This document shows, one piece after another, positions 1 through 7,387 of a stretch of DNA of 64,000 nt. The stretch covers positions 107,154-171,153 of the forward strand of contig CAIWXI010000031.1 of NCBI GenBank assembly GCA_903916595.1, written 5' to 3'. Each line of letters opens with the position of its first letter. The first letter of the stretch is position 1. Made by a program: the position numbers and the translations under genes. Under the pieces are notes generated by a model. That model ran no database searches, was not told the origin of the DNA, and saw only the letters and a list, made by a program, of their open reading frames with translations. Source of the stretch: an uncultured Bacteroidales bacterium (GTDB lineage Bacteria; Bacteroidota; Bacteroidia; Bacteroidales; FEN-979).

Positions 1-531
1 AAAATCAACCCGGCCGAGATATTGCTCTATGCCGAAAAGGAAATGGGCAATGGCATCATTGAAGATATACATGATGTGGTTTTTGTAGATCCCGACACCT
101 TCGATAAAACAAGGACCATGGAAATGGCCGATGAGATCAATCACATAAACCATGAATTTTTTAAAGAAGGCAAGAAGTATGTTCTGATCGGTCCGGGAAG
201 ATGGGGTACCCGCGATCGTTGGATCGGTGTTCCAGTGGCATGGCCCCAGATCAGTCAGGCGAAGATCATCGTTGAAACCAGCCTCGAAGGATTTCCCCTG
301 GATGCTTCTTCCGGATCTCACTTTTTTCATAATGTGACATCCATGAACGTGGGTTATTTCTGCGTTCAGCCAGAGATGTCGGGCAGTTACATCCGTTATG
401 AGATACTCAAACAGCAGCAAAATATCAGGAAAACAGAATATTTTTCCATCGTTCATTTTGAAGATCCATTGACCATCAGGATGGATGGGAAACAGAGGAT
501 CTCGGTGATCACCTGGAAACACGATAAATAA
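1..531 (+). CDS. PEP/pyruvate-binding domain protein, C-terminal fragment (5' cut by window edge)
   Basis: The frame is open from base 1, so the gene starts outside the window; the ORF-track start at 22 is only an internal TTG. The visible ~176 residues match the C-terminus of the protein at 7388-10357 almost motif for motif: GNGIIEDIHDVVFV, a GPGRWGTRDRWIGVPVAWPQIS block, a GSHFFHN segment and a final DGK block. This is the tail of a protein of the PPDK N-terminal/PEP-synthase ATP-grasp class. The two paralogs flank the redox operon between them, so the upstream copy could read into that operon (spacer to the next gene is 20 bp). The substrate is unknown. Confidence 0.75.
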   Translation, partial: KINPAEILLYAEKEMGNGIIEDIHDVVFVDPDTFDKTRTMEMADEINHINHEFFKEGKKYVLIGPGRWGTRDRWIGVPVAWPQISQAKIIVETSLEGFPLDASSGSHFFHNVTSMNVGYFCVQPEMSGSYIRYEILKQQQNIRKTEYFSIVHFEDPLTIRMDGKQRISVITWKHDK

Positions 532-551
532 AAAGACTCAAAACTATCGAT

Positions 552-1070
552 ATGCGAATCGCACGAATAAATTCAAAGTCAGAAGACGATAAAAGCGAAA
601 CTGTTGATTTAAGGCTGATCGACCAGCTGATCGAGAAAAACAAAGCGAAAAAGGGGAATCTCATACCCCTTCTGCAGGGAGCCCAGGACATTTACGGGTT
701 TGTCCCGAGGCCTGTATTCGAAAAAATCAGCGCCGAATGTGGGATACCCCTTAGTGAAATGTTCGGGGTAGCCACGTTTTATGCGCAGTTCCGGCTCGCC
801 CCTGTTGGGAAACACATTATCAAGGTGTGTCACGGAACGGCCTGTCATGTGCAGAATGCCAAGGAGATTTCCGAATCTCTCGAAGAATCTCTGAAGATAA
901 AAGACGGTGAAACTACCGAAGACCGTTTTTATACTCTGGAGTCTGTTGCCTGTCTTGGCTGCTGTTCCCTCGCCCCGGTGATGATGATCGGAGACCAGAC
1001 TTACGGGAAACTCACGGGGAATGAGGCGGTTAGGATTGTGAAGAATATCAAGCTTGGAGAACAAAATTAA
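552..1070 (+). CDS. NuoE/HydC-type [2Fe-2S] thioredoxin-fold subunit
   Basis: 172 aa, the usual length for the 24-kDa NuoE/HndA/HydC family. It shows the family's four-cysteine [2Fe-2S] ligand pattern: CHGTAC (C-x4-C) near residue 95 and CLGCC (C-x3-C) near residue 136. An N-terminal helical part carries the conserved LLQGAQDIYGFVP and GVATFYAQF segments. The subunit passes electrons to or from the FMN subunit encoded next. It starts an apparent operon with the NuoF-like and NuoG-like genes. No membrane Nuo subunits are nearby, which argues for a soluble complex rather than respiratory complex I. Confidence 0.88.
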   Translation: MRIARINSKSEDDKSETVDLRLIDQLIEKNKAKKGNLIPLLQGAQDIYGFVPRPVFEKISAECGIPLSEMFGVATFYAQFRLAPVGKHIIKVCHGTACHVQNAKEISESLEESLKIKDGETTEDRFYTLESVACLGCCSLAPVMMIGDQTYGKLTGNEAVRIVKNIKLGEQN

Positions 1071-1139
1071 ATGGTGAAATGGTGAAATACATCGTAAATC
1101 GTACATCGTACATCGTAAATCGTAAATCGTACATTTAAA
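1070..1139. repeat. Mixed microsatellite spacer: (AAATGGTG)n then (ACATCGT/AAATCGT)n
   Basis: The spacer between the NuoE-like and NuoF-like genes holds two units of the 8-mer AAATGGTG followed by about six units of a 7-mer alternating between ACATCGT and AAATCGT. The same two families recur throughout the window in spacers. Confidence 0.85.
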
Positions 1140-1153
1140 AGAATATTTCTAAC

Positions 1154-2929
1154 ATGAACATTACAGTAACAGTCGGTCTCGGCAGCTGCGGAATAGCCGC
1201 AGGAGCAAACAAGACTTACGAAAAGATCAAAGCATTGAAGGAACAGGAGAACCTGCCGTTTGACCTTCAGAAAACGTCGTGCATCGGTATGTGTTACCGG
1301 GAACCGCTGGTTGAGATCACCGATGAAACCGGGACTTATATTTATGGTGATGTGAACGAGGACCGTGCCGTTGAAGTGATAGAGAAGCATATTAATCAGC
1401 AGGATCCGATCAGGGAGTACATTGTTTATACCGATCTTTTTGAAGCTTCCGAGAACGACTTCATCCAGTCACAGGTCAAGATAGTTTTGCGCAACTGCGG
1501 CTATATGGATCCGGAATCCATAACCGAATATGAGCAAAGACATGGTTATACAGCCATGAAAATGATTGTGATGCAGAATATAACCCGAGAGGAAGTTATC
1601 AAAACCATTCTCGATTCCGGGCTTCGCGGTCGCGGAGGCGGTGGCTTCTCTACCGGCTTGAAATGGAAATTCGCCAATGCCAATAAATCGGAACAAAAAT
1701 ATGTGATCTGTAATGCGGATGAGGGAGACCCGGGTGCGTTCATGGACCGCTCTGTGCTGGAGGGCGACCCGCATTCCATCCTTGAGGGGATGATCATTGC
1801 AGCCTATGCAATAGAAGCCACGGGAGGCGTTATTTACTGCAGAGCTGAATATCCGCTGGCTATCAAGAGGCTTAATATCGCTATCGGGCAGGCCCATGAA
1901 AAGGGATATCTTGGCAAAAACATCTTCGGGATCAGGGGATGGGATTTCGATATTTATATTAAAGAAGGGGCAGGCGCTTTTGTTTGCGGAGAGGAAACAG
2001 CACTTATCGCGTCTATCGAAGGCGAACGAGGCATGCCCCGCAAACGTCCTCCGTTCCCTGCCGCTTCCGGGCTCTGGAAAAAACCCACTAATATCAATAA
2101 CGTTGAAACCTTTGCCAACGTTCCCTGGATCATTCTGAACGGAGCTGCGGCGTATTCAAAGTATGGTACTGAAAAAAGCAAAGGCACCAAGGTATTCGCG
2201 CTTGCTGGCAAAATAAGACGTTCGGGACTGGTAGAGGTTCCCATGGGAATGACTATCAAGGATGTGATCTTCAAACTTGGTGGCGGTATCAAGAACAACA
2301 AACGGTTTAAGGCCGTTCAGCTTGGAGGTCCATCAGGCGGCTGTATTCCCGATTATTTATCGGATACTATCGTGGACTACGATTCGGTGAATGCAACAGG
2401 CGCCATCATGGGATCAGGTGGGATGGTGGTTATGGACGAGACCACCTGCATGGTCGATGTGGCCAAATTCTTTCTCGACTTCACCCGAAAAGAAAGCTGC
2501 GGTAAATGTACTTTCTGCCGTATGGGAACCATGCGGATGCTCGAAATTCTCGAACGTATCACCAATGGCAAAGGCAGGGAAGACGATATTCAGAAACTTG
2601 AAGAGCTGGCCTACCAGATCAAAGATAATTCATTGTGTGGCCTCGGGCAGACAGCGCCGAACCCTGTTCTTACAACCATCAGGTATTTCAGGGATGAGTA
2701 TGAGGCACATATCATGCATAAGAAATGCCCCGCCAAGGTCTGCCGGCCCCTGCTAACTTATACAGTAGACCAGGAAAAATGTACAGGCTGCCTGGTTTGC
2801 ATGAAGAACTGCCCTGCAAAGGCCATTGCCGGAGAACGTAAAAAACCACATTTCATAAACCAGGAGCTCTGTACCAAATGCGGGGTCTGCTTTTCGAAAT
2901 GCAAGTTCGCATCGATCATCTTAACATAG
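1154..2929 (+). CDS. HydB/NuoF-type NADH-binding flavoprotein with N- and C-terminal Fe-S domains
   Basis: 591 aa. In order: an N-terminal thioredoxin-like [2Fe-2S] domain (GLGSCGIAAGA, later SCIGMC); the NADH/FMN core with the glycine-rich GRGGGGFSTGLKWKFA near residue 157 and NADEGDPGAFMDR; the [4Fe-4S] domain (ESCGKCTFCRMGT with a later CGLGQ); and a C-terminal double ferredoxin (CTGCLVCMKNCPAKAI, CTKCGVCFSKC). Only three cysteines are evident in the N-terminal domain, so its cluster may be atypical. The extra C-terminal ferredoxin separates HydB/HndC-type soluble and electron-bifurcating complexes from respiratory NuoF. The likely reaction is NAD(P)H oxidoreduction with electrons passed to the fused partner downstream. 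Confidence 0.88.
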   Translation: MNITVTVGLGSCGIAAGANKTYEKIKALKEQENLPFDLQKTSCIGMCYREPLVEITDETGTYIYGDVNEDRAVEVIEKHINQQDPIREYIVYTDLFEASENDFIQSQVKIVLRNCGYMDPESITEYEQRHGYTAMKMIVMQNITREEVIKTILDSGLRGRGGGGFSTGLKWKFANANKSEQKYVICNADEGDPGAFMDRSVLEGDPHSILEGMIIAAYAIEATGGVIYCRAEYPLAIKRLNIAIGQAHEKGYLGKNIFGIRGWDFDIYIKEGAGAFVCGEETALIASIEGERGMPRKRPPFPAASGLWKKPTNINNVETFANVPWIILNGAAAYSKYGTEKSKGTKVFALAGKIRRSGLVEVPMGMTIKDVIFKLGGGIKNNKRFKAVQLGGPSGGCIPDYLSDTIVDYDSVNATGAIMGSGGMVVMDETTCMVDVAKFFLDFTRKESCGKCTFCRMGTMRMLEILERITNGKGREDDIQKLEELAYQIKDNSLCGLGQTAPNPVLTTIRYFRDEYEAHIMHKKCPAKVCRPLLTYTVDQEKCTGCLVCMKNCPAKAIAGERKKPHFINQELCTKCGVCFSKCKFASIILT

Positions 2930-2946
2930 GCATCAAGATTATGAAA

Positions 2947-3100
2947 ATGTACGATGTACGATGTACGAATTAGCGGGAGTGATTCCTGTCGCCGATTCGA
3001 AACCCTTCGTTTATTGTATCTCGTACATTACAGTAAAAATTCAGAAAGAAAATAAATTCGTACATCGTACATCGTACATCGTACATCGTACATCGTACAT
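2947..3100. repeat. Inverted 7-mer microsatellite arrays between hydB-like and the fused oxidoreductase gene
   Basis: The left arm (2947-2970, units of GATGTAC) is a perfect 24-nt inverted match to 3056-3079, inside a six-unit array of TCGTACA at 3058-3100. About 85 nt separates the arms. Transcribed, this would fold into a long stem in the 187-nt spacer. The ORF track reads the right-hand array as protein (VHRTSYIVHRTSYI), which is an artefact of an over-long start. Confidence 0.85.
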
Positions 3101-3116
3101 TAAAATAATAACATCC

Positions 3117-6100
3117 ATGTCCGACAACTCATTAAACATCATCCTAAACGGAACTATCGTAAAAGGCTACCCCGGCGAAACCATTTTAGACCTGTCGCGG
3201 CGGAACGGCGTTGAGATACCCACTTTATGTAATGACGACCGTCTTGAGCCTTTTACCTCCTGTTACGTCTGTGTTGTAGAGGTTGAAGGCATGCGTGGCC
3301 ATCAGCCCTCGTGCTCAACGAAACTTACTGAAGGGATGAAAATCATCACCGATAGCGACGGGATCAGAAAGTCAAGAAAAATGGCTCTGGAGCTGATGCT
3401 CAGCAACCATTATGCCGACTGCCTGGGCCCATGCAAGCAGACCTGTCCGGCGGGTGTGGACGTTCAGGGATATATCTCGCTCATCGACAAAGGCATGTAC
3501 AGCGAGGCTGTGGCTCTGATCAAAGACACCAATCCTCTGCCAGCGATCTGCGGCCGTGTTTGCGTGAGGCCCTGCGAGAACGAATGCCGAAGAAACCTGC
3601 TCGGGGAAGGCGCTGCTGTTGGTATCGATTACCTCAAGCGCTACGCGTCGGACCATGACCTTGAAAGCCCCGACAAATATATACCCGCCATAAAGCCATC
3701 CACCGGCAAAAAAATAGCCGTCATAGGCGCTGGTCCGGGAGGCTTGTCAGTAGGGCATTTCATGCAGATCGAAGGCCATCAGGTCGATATTTATGAAGCT
3801 GCTCCCAAATCGGGAGGCTGGCTCAGGTATGGTATTCCCGAATACCGTCTCCCAAACGATATCCTTGATAAGGAAGTGAAAAATATCACCGACCTGGGGG
3901 TCAATATTTATTACAATAAAAAGTTCGGACACAATCTAAGTTATAAAGAGATCAGGGAGAAATATAATGCTCTCGTGCTTACGATAGGTTCCCAGAAAGG
4001 GACCGGGGTTGGTTGTGAGGGCGACGATGCCGGAAATGTCTACTCCGGTATTGACTTTCTGAAAAACATGGAGGTGACAGGCCAGAAGTACAATTTCAAA
4101 GGCCGGACAATAGCGGTGGTTGGTGGTGGAAACACGGCCATGGACTGCTGCCGCACATCGATACGATGCAATGCCGACAAGGTATACGTGATTTACCGCC
4201 GCACCGAGAAGGAGATGCCGGCAAATCCAATAGAGATCCACGAATCCAAACTTGAAGGCGTAGAATATATGTTCCTGACCCTTCCGAAAAAGATCAATAA
4301 AAATTCAAACGGAGATGTCGAATCCATTACCTGTATTAAAATGGAACTCGGCGAACCCGATGCTTCAGGCCGCCGCAGGCCGGTTCCTGTTGAGGGTTCC
4401 GATTTCGAGCTGAAGGTCGATTATGTACTTGCCGCAATTGGGCAGAAGACCGAGGTGAGTTTTATGGATGACATAAATACTTATGCCGAAGGAGGGGAGC
4501 TTAAGGTTAACAAATGGGGCGACCTGGATGCGAATAAGAACACCCTGCAAACCGGCATCCCGTCGGTATTTGCAGCAGGCGACGGGGTGACCGGACCGGC
4601 TACCATCATCGAAGCCATTGCTCAGGCCCGGATCGCTTCCACAAGTGCACACCAGTATCTGATGGGGCTTCCGATTAAACCGCTTAATAAACCGTTTACC
4701 AGCAAACGCGATAACTTCAGGAAGCAGGTGGCTAAGGATTATCTGGATAAATATGAAAAGCAGCTTCGTGAAGAGATGCCTACACTGCCTGCCCCTGACC
4801 GTTCGAACTTCAGCGAAGTTGAACTTGGCTATGCCTCGGCCGAAGTAGCTCATCTTGAGACCCAGCGCTGTCTTGAATGTGGATGCACGGCCTTCTTTAA
4901 CTGTGATCTCCAGAAATATTCTTCTGAGTACAATGCACAGCAAAAGACTTTTGAAGGGGAATTCAAAGAATACACCGTCGATTTCCGCCATCCATACATA
5001 GAGATCGACAATAACAAATGCATTCTTTGTGCCCGTTGTGTAAGGATATGCAGGGAAGTCGCGGGAGCCAATTCCCTCGGCCTCATCAACCGTGGCTTCG
5101 ATACCAGCGTGGCGCCTTCCATGGGCGATGCCTTGCAGGATACACCATGTGAATCCTGCGGATTGTGTATCTCTACCTGTCCCACGGGAGCCATCACCGA
5201 GAATGTGATCTTCAAACCGGGGCCTGTAAAAACGAAGGCAGTTGAAAGCATCTGCTCCTATTGTTCCGTGGGCTGTGCCATCAACCTGCATAACGTAAAA
5301 GGATTTGTATACGGAGTAAGTGGAAGAAAAGGATTGGTCAACACCGACGGCAATATCTGCCGATATGCAAAATTCGGGTATACTTATATGAACGACCCTT
5401 TACGGATCACCCGGCCGATGCTCAAAGTGAACGGGAAATTCGAAGAGATCAGTTTCGAAAATGCTTTCAGCCTGATTAAAGAAAAGATCTCTGAAGTTAA
5501 ACCCGACGACAATGCATTCTTCGCCGGTGCCAGGCTCACCAACGAGGAAATGTATCTGGTACATAAGCTCGCCAGGCTGGCTGTAAAGACCAATAATGTG
5601 GGGAGTTTCCATTATATGGGAAGAGGTGAAAGCTACCGCGGGAACTGTGAAAATAATGTTCCTTTCGGCCAAATCAAAGATGCCAGCCTCATCTGTTTTA
5701 TCGGCACCGAAATCAACCGCGATCATGCCGTGGCAGGTTTTATGGCGCAGAATGCTCATTATCTGAAGAAGATCCCCCAGGTGCTGGTAACGGTAAAAGA
5801 GCACAACAGCCTTTCGCATAAGGTAAACCAGGAACTGAAAATAAAGTCTTACTACCATTTCATAAAGGCGATGAACCATTATTTTCTTTCGAATGGACTG
5901 GAGAATGGGCTCTTTCTTCGCGACAGGGTAGACGGACTTGAAGATTACCGAAAGCAGATTCTTGCCCTGAAATTCACTGACCTGCTGAAAGAGGCTGGAA
6001 TCGCTGAGCCGGAACTTGTGGCATTTGCTGAACTCTACAACCGGGAGATGAATGCCGTGATCCTGTTCTCTGAAAAGGAGATCTCAGGGGCCGCCTCCAG

Positions 6101-6818
6101 GGAACTGTTTAACCTGGCTATGATCACAGGAAAACTCGGGAAGACGGCCAGCGGACTGGTCTCTATCAGGGAGAAAAATAATTCACAGGGACTGTTCGAC
6201 ATGGGGGTTAGTCCGCATTACGGTATTGGAGGTCAGTCGCTTGACGATTCCGGATATGTTGCACGCATCCAGGAAAAATGGAAGGCTTCTCTGATTGCTG
6301 CTTCCGAAACCGAATGTCTGCACGGCAAAATGCAGGACGGCAAGGTGAAAAATGTTTTTATTTTTGGGGAAGACCCGCTTGGCTGTGCAATCGATAAACA
6401 GTATGCCGATTCAATGCTCAGGTCTGCAGATTTTATGGTAGTTCAGGATTATTTTATAACAGAAACTGCCGCAAAAGCAGACCTCATACTTCCGGCATCC
6501 CTGCCTGCCGAAACCGGGGGGTCATATACGAACTCTCAGAAAGTAATACAGCAGTTCCAGGCGGAGATGAAACCTAAAGTTGAACTTACCAATACGCGGC
6601 AGTTAGCCCATTTGCTGGCTTCTTTCGGCCATGTAATGAGCAGCAACCCGATTGATATTTTCATGGAAGTGATCACTCTTCTTCCAGAAAAGCACGATGA
6701 AGAAAAGCTACAGCTATGCATAACAGAAAAAGATAATCAACAACGCAGATACAACTTTGGTTGCGACACTGTGAGCAGGATTTTTGAAGAAGAATTTGAA
6801 AGAAAAATAGCGAAGTAG
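3117..6818 (+). CDS. Fused 2Fe-2S ferredoxin / GltD-like FAD-NAD(P) / 2x[4Fe-4S] / NuoG-like protein
   Basis: The chosen start (MSDNSLNI) drops 52 repeat-encoded residues from the ORF-track version; 1233 aa remain. Order: plant-type [2Fe-2S] domain (C38, C49, C52, C66); NuoG-like Cys segment HYADCLGPCKQTC; GltD/NfnB-like region with Fer4_20 cysteines (ICGRVCVRPCENEC), an FAD Rossmann motif (VIGAGPGGLSVGH), an NAD(P) Rossmann motif (VVGGGNTAMDCC) and an AAGDGVTGPATI tail; double [4Fe-4S] (CILCARCVRIC, CESCGLCISTC); then a NuoG/FdhA-like domain starting SICSYCSVGC. Where formate dehydrogenases carry a Cys/Sec-His-x-Pro motif this protein reads YMGRGESYRG, and no molydopterin-binding C-terminal domain follows. 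It is therefore probably a NuoG-like electron conduit, not a formate dehydrogenase. It lacks [FeFe]-hydrogenase H-cluster motifs. The physiological acceptor is unknown; a ferredoxin/NAD(P)H bifurcating or transhydrogenase role is an inference. Confidence 0.85.
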   Translation: MSDNSLNIILNGTIVKGYPGETILDLSRRNGVEIPTLCNDDRLEPFTSCYVCVVEVEGMRGHQPSCSTKLTEGMKIITDSDGIRKSRKMALELMLSNHYADCLGPCKQTCPAGVDVQGYISLIDKGMYSEAVALIKDTNPLPAICGRVCVRPCENECRRNLLGEGAAVGIDYLKRYASDHDLESPDKYIPAIKPSTGKKIAVIGAGPGGLSVGHFMQIEGHQVDIYEAAPKSGGWLRYGIPEYRLPNDILDKEVKNITDLGVNIYYNKKFGHNLSYKEIREKYNALVLTIGSQKGTGVGCEGDDAGNVYSGIDFLKNMEVTGQKYNFKGRTIAVVGGGNTAMDCCRTSIRCNADKVYVIYRRTEKEMPANPIEIHESKLEGVEYMFLTLPKKINKNSNGDVESITCIKMELGEPDASGRRRPVPVEGSDFELKVDYVLAAIGQKTEVSFMDDINTYAEGGELKVNKWGDLDANKNTLQTGIPSVFAAGDGVTGPATIIEAIAQARIASTSAHQYLMGLPIKPLNKPFTSKRDNFRKQVAKDYLDKYEKQLREEMPTLPAPDRSNFSEVELGYASAEVAHLETQRCLECGCTAFFNCDLQKYSSEYNAQQKTFEGEFKEYTVDFRHPYIEIDNNKCILCARCVRICREVAGANSLGLINRGFDTSVAPSMGDALQDTPCESCGLCISTCPTGAITENVIFKPGPVKTKAVESICSYCSVGCAINLHNVKGFVYGVSGRKGLVNTDGNICRYAKFGYTYMNDPLRITRPMLKVNGKFEEISFENAFSLIKEKISEVKPDDNAFFAGARLTNEEMYLVHKLARLAVKTNNVGSFHYMGRGESYRGNCENNVPFGQIKDASLICFIGTEINRDHAVAGFMAQNAHYLKKIPQVLVTVKEHNSLSHKVNQELKIKSYYHFIKAMNHYFLSNGLENGLFLRDRVDGLEDYRKQILALKFTDLLKEAGIAEPELVAFAELYNREMNAVILFSEKEISGAASRELFNLAMITGKLGKTASGLVSIREKNNSQGLFDMGVSPHYGIGGQSLDDSGYVARIQEKWKASLIAASETECLHGKMQDGKVKNVFIFGEDPLGCAIDKQYADSMLRSADFMVVQDYFITETAAKADLILPASLPAETGGSYTNSQKVIQQFQAEMKPKVELTNTRQLAHLLASFGHVMSSNPIDIFMEVITLLPEKHDEEKLQLCITEKDNQQRRYNFGCDTVSRIFEEEFERKIAK

Positions 6819-6872
6819 CGAGGTACCGAAGTAGCGAGGTAGCGAAATAGCGAAAAAACGAAATAGCGAAAA
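6808..6872. repeat. Degenerate tandem repeat (GTAGCGAA/AATAGCGAA)n
   Basis: About seven imperfect 8-9 bp units (AGCGAAGTAGCGAGGTACCGA...) span the stop codon of the fused oxidoreductase and the spacer before the rubrerythrin-like gene. The first unit lies in the final codons (ERKIAK). Confidence 0.8.
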
Positions 6873-6897
6873 CAGATTAATAATCATACTACGACAT

Positions 6898-7353
6898 ATG
6901 AGAGAATTCAAAAACATCACCGAGATCCTCGACTTCGCGATTGGCGAAGAACAGAGTGCTGTCGATTTTTATCTTCTTCTGGCAGCTCAGTCGAAAAGCG
7001 CTGAAACCAAAAAAGTTTTCTACGAATTTGCAGAGGAGGAAATGCGCCATAAGGCCAACCTCACTAAGTTAAAGGAAGACGGAACCCTTCGTTTGAGTGA
7101 TGAGAAGGTGAGCGATCTGAAGATCACCGAATACCTGGTCGACGTGAAACCTTCTCCAAACATGGCCTACCCTGAAGCTCTTATCCTGGCTATGAAAAAA
7201 GAGAAAGCCGCTTTTCGCATGTATACGGTACTTGCTGATCAGACCGATAATGCCGAAGTGAAGCAGCTGATGCAGTCATTGGCCATGGAAGAATCGAGGC
7301 ATAAGCTGAGATTCGAACTGGAATATGATGATGTGGTATTCAAAGAAAATTGA
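6898..7353 (+). CDS. Rubrerythrin-like ferritin-family di-iron protein
   Basis: 151 aa, four-helix-bundle type. It has the paired di-iron signatures EEQSAVDFY...EEEMRHK and EKAAFRMY...EESRHK typical of the rubrerythrin diiron domain. The C-terminal rubredoxin domain is absent, so reducing power must come from a separate partner. Such proteins usually reduce peroxide in anaerobes. It follows the redox operon on the same strand, so the flavoprotein complex or a ferredoxin it reduces could be the donor (inference). Confidence 0.85.
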   Translation: MREFKNITEILDFAIGEEQSAVDFYLLLAAQSKSAETKKVFYEFAEEEMRHKANLTKLKEDGTLRLSDEKVSDLKITEYLVDVKPSPNMAYPEALILAMKKEKAAFRMYTVLADQTDNAEVKQLMQSLAMEESRHKLRFELEYDDVVFKEN

Positions 7354-7387
7354 TTTCACTACCTTCGTGCAAATTTCTGCTTGACTC

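Noticed and set aside
1094-3100. 7-mer arrays as a CRISPR array
   Set aside because: The units are contiguous 7 bp repeats with no spacers, and no cas genes are present.
2961-3116. N-terminal extension of the fused oxidoreductase in the ORF track
   Set aside because: It is translated from the TCGTACA array and precedes a normal ferredoxin-domain start.
4365-5291. 308-aa minus-strand ORF
   Set aside because: Shadow of the fused oxidoreductase gene; no recognisable domain.
3117-6818. Formate dehydrogenase or [FeFe]-hydrogenase catalytic subunit
   Set aside because: The Mo-ligand motif and the MGD C-terminal domain are absent, and no H-cluster cysteine motifs are found.
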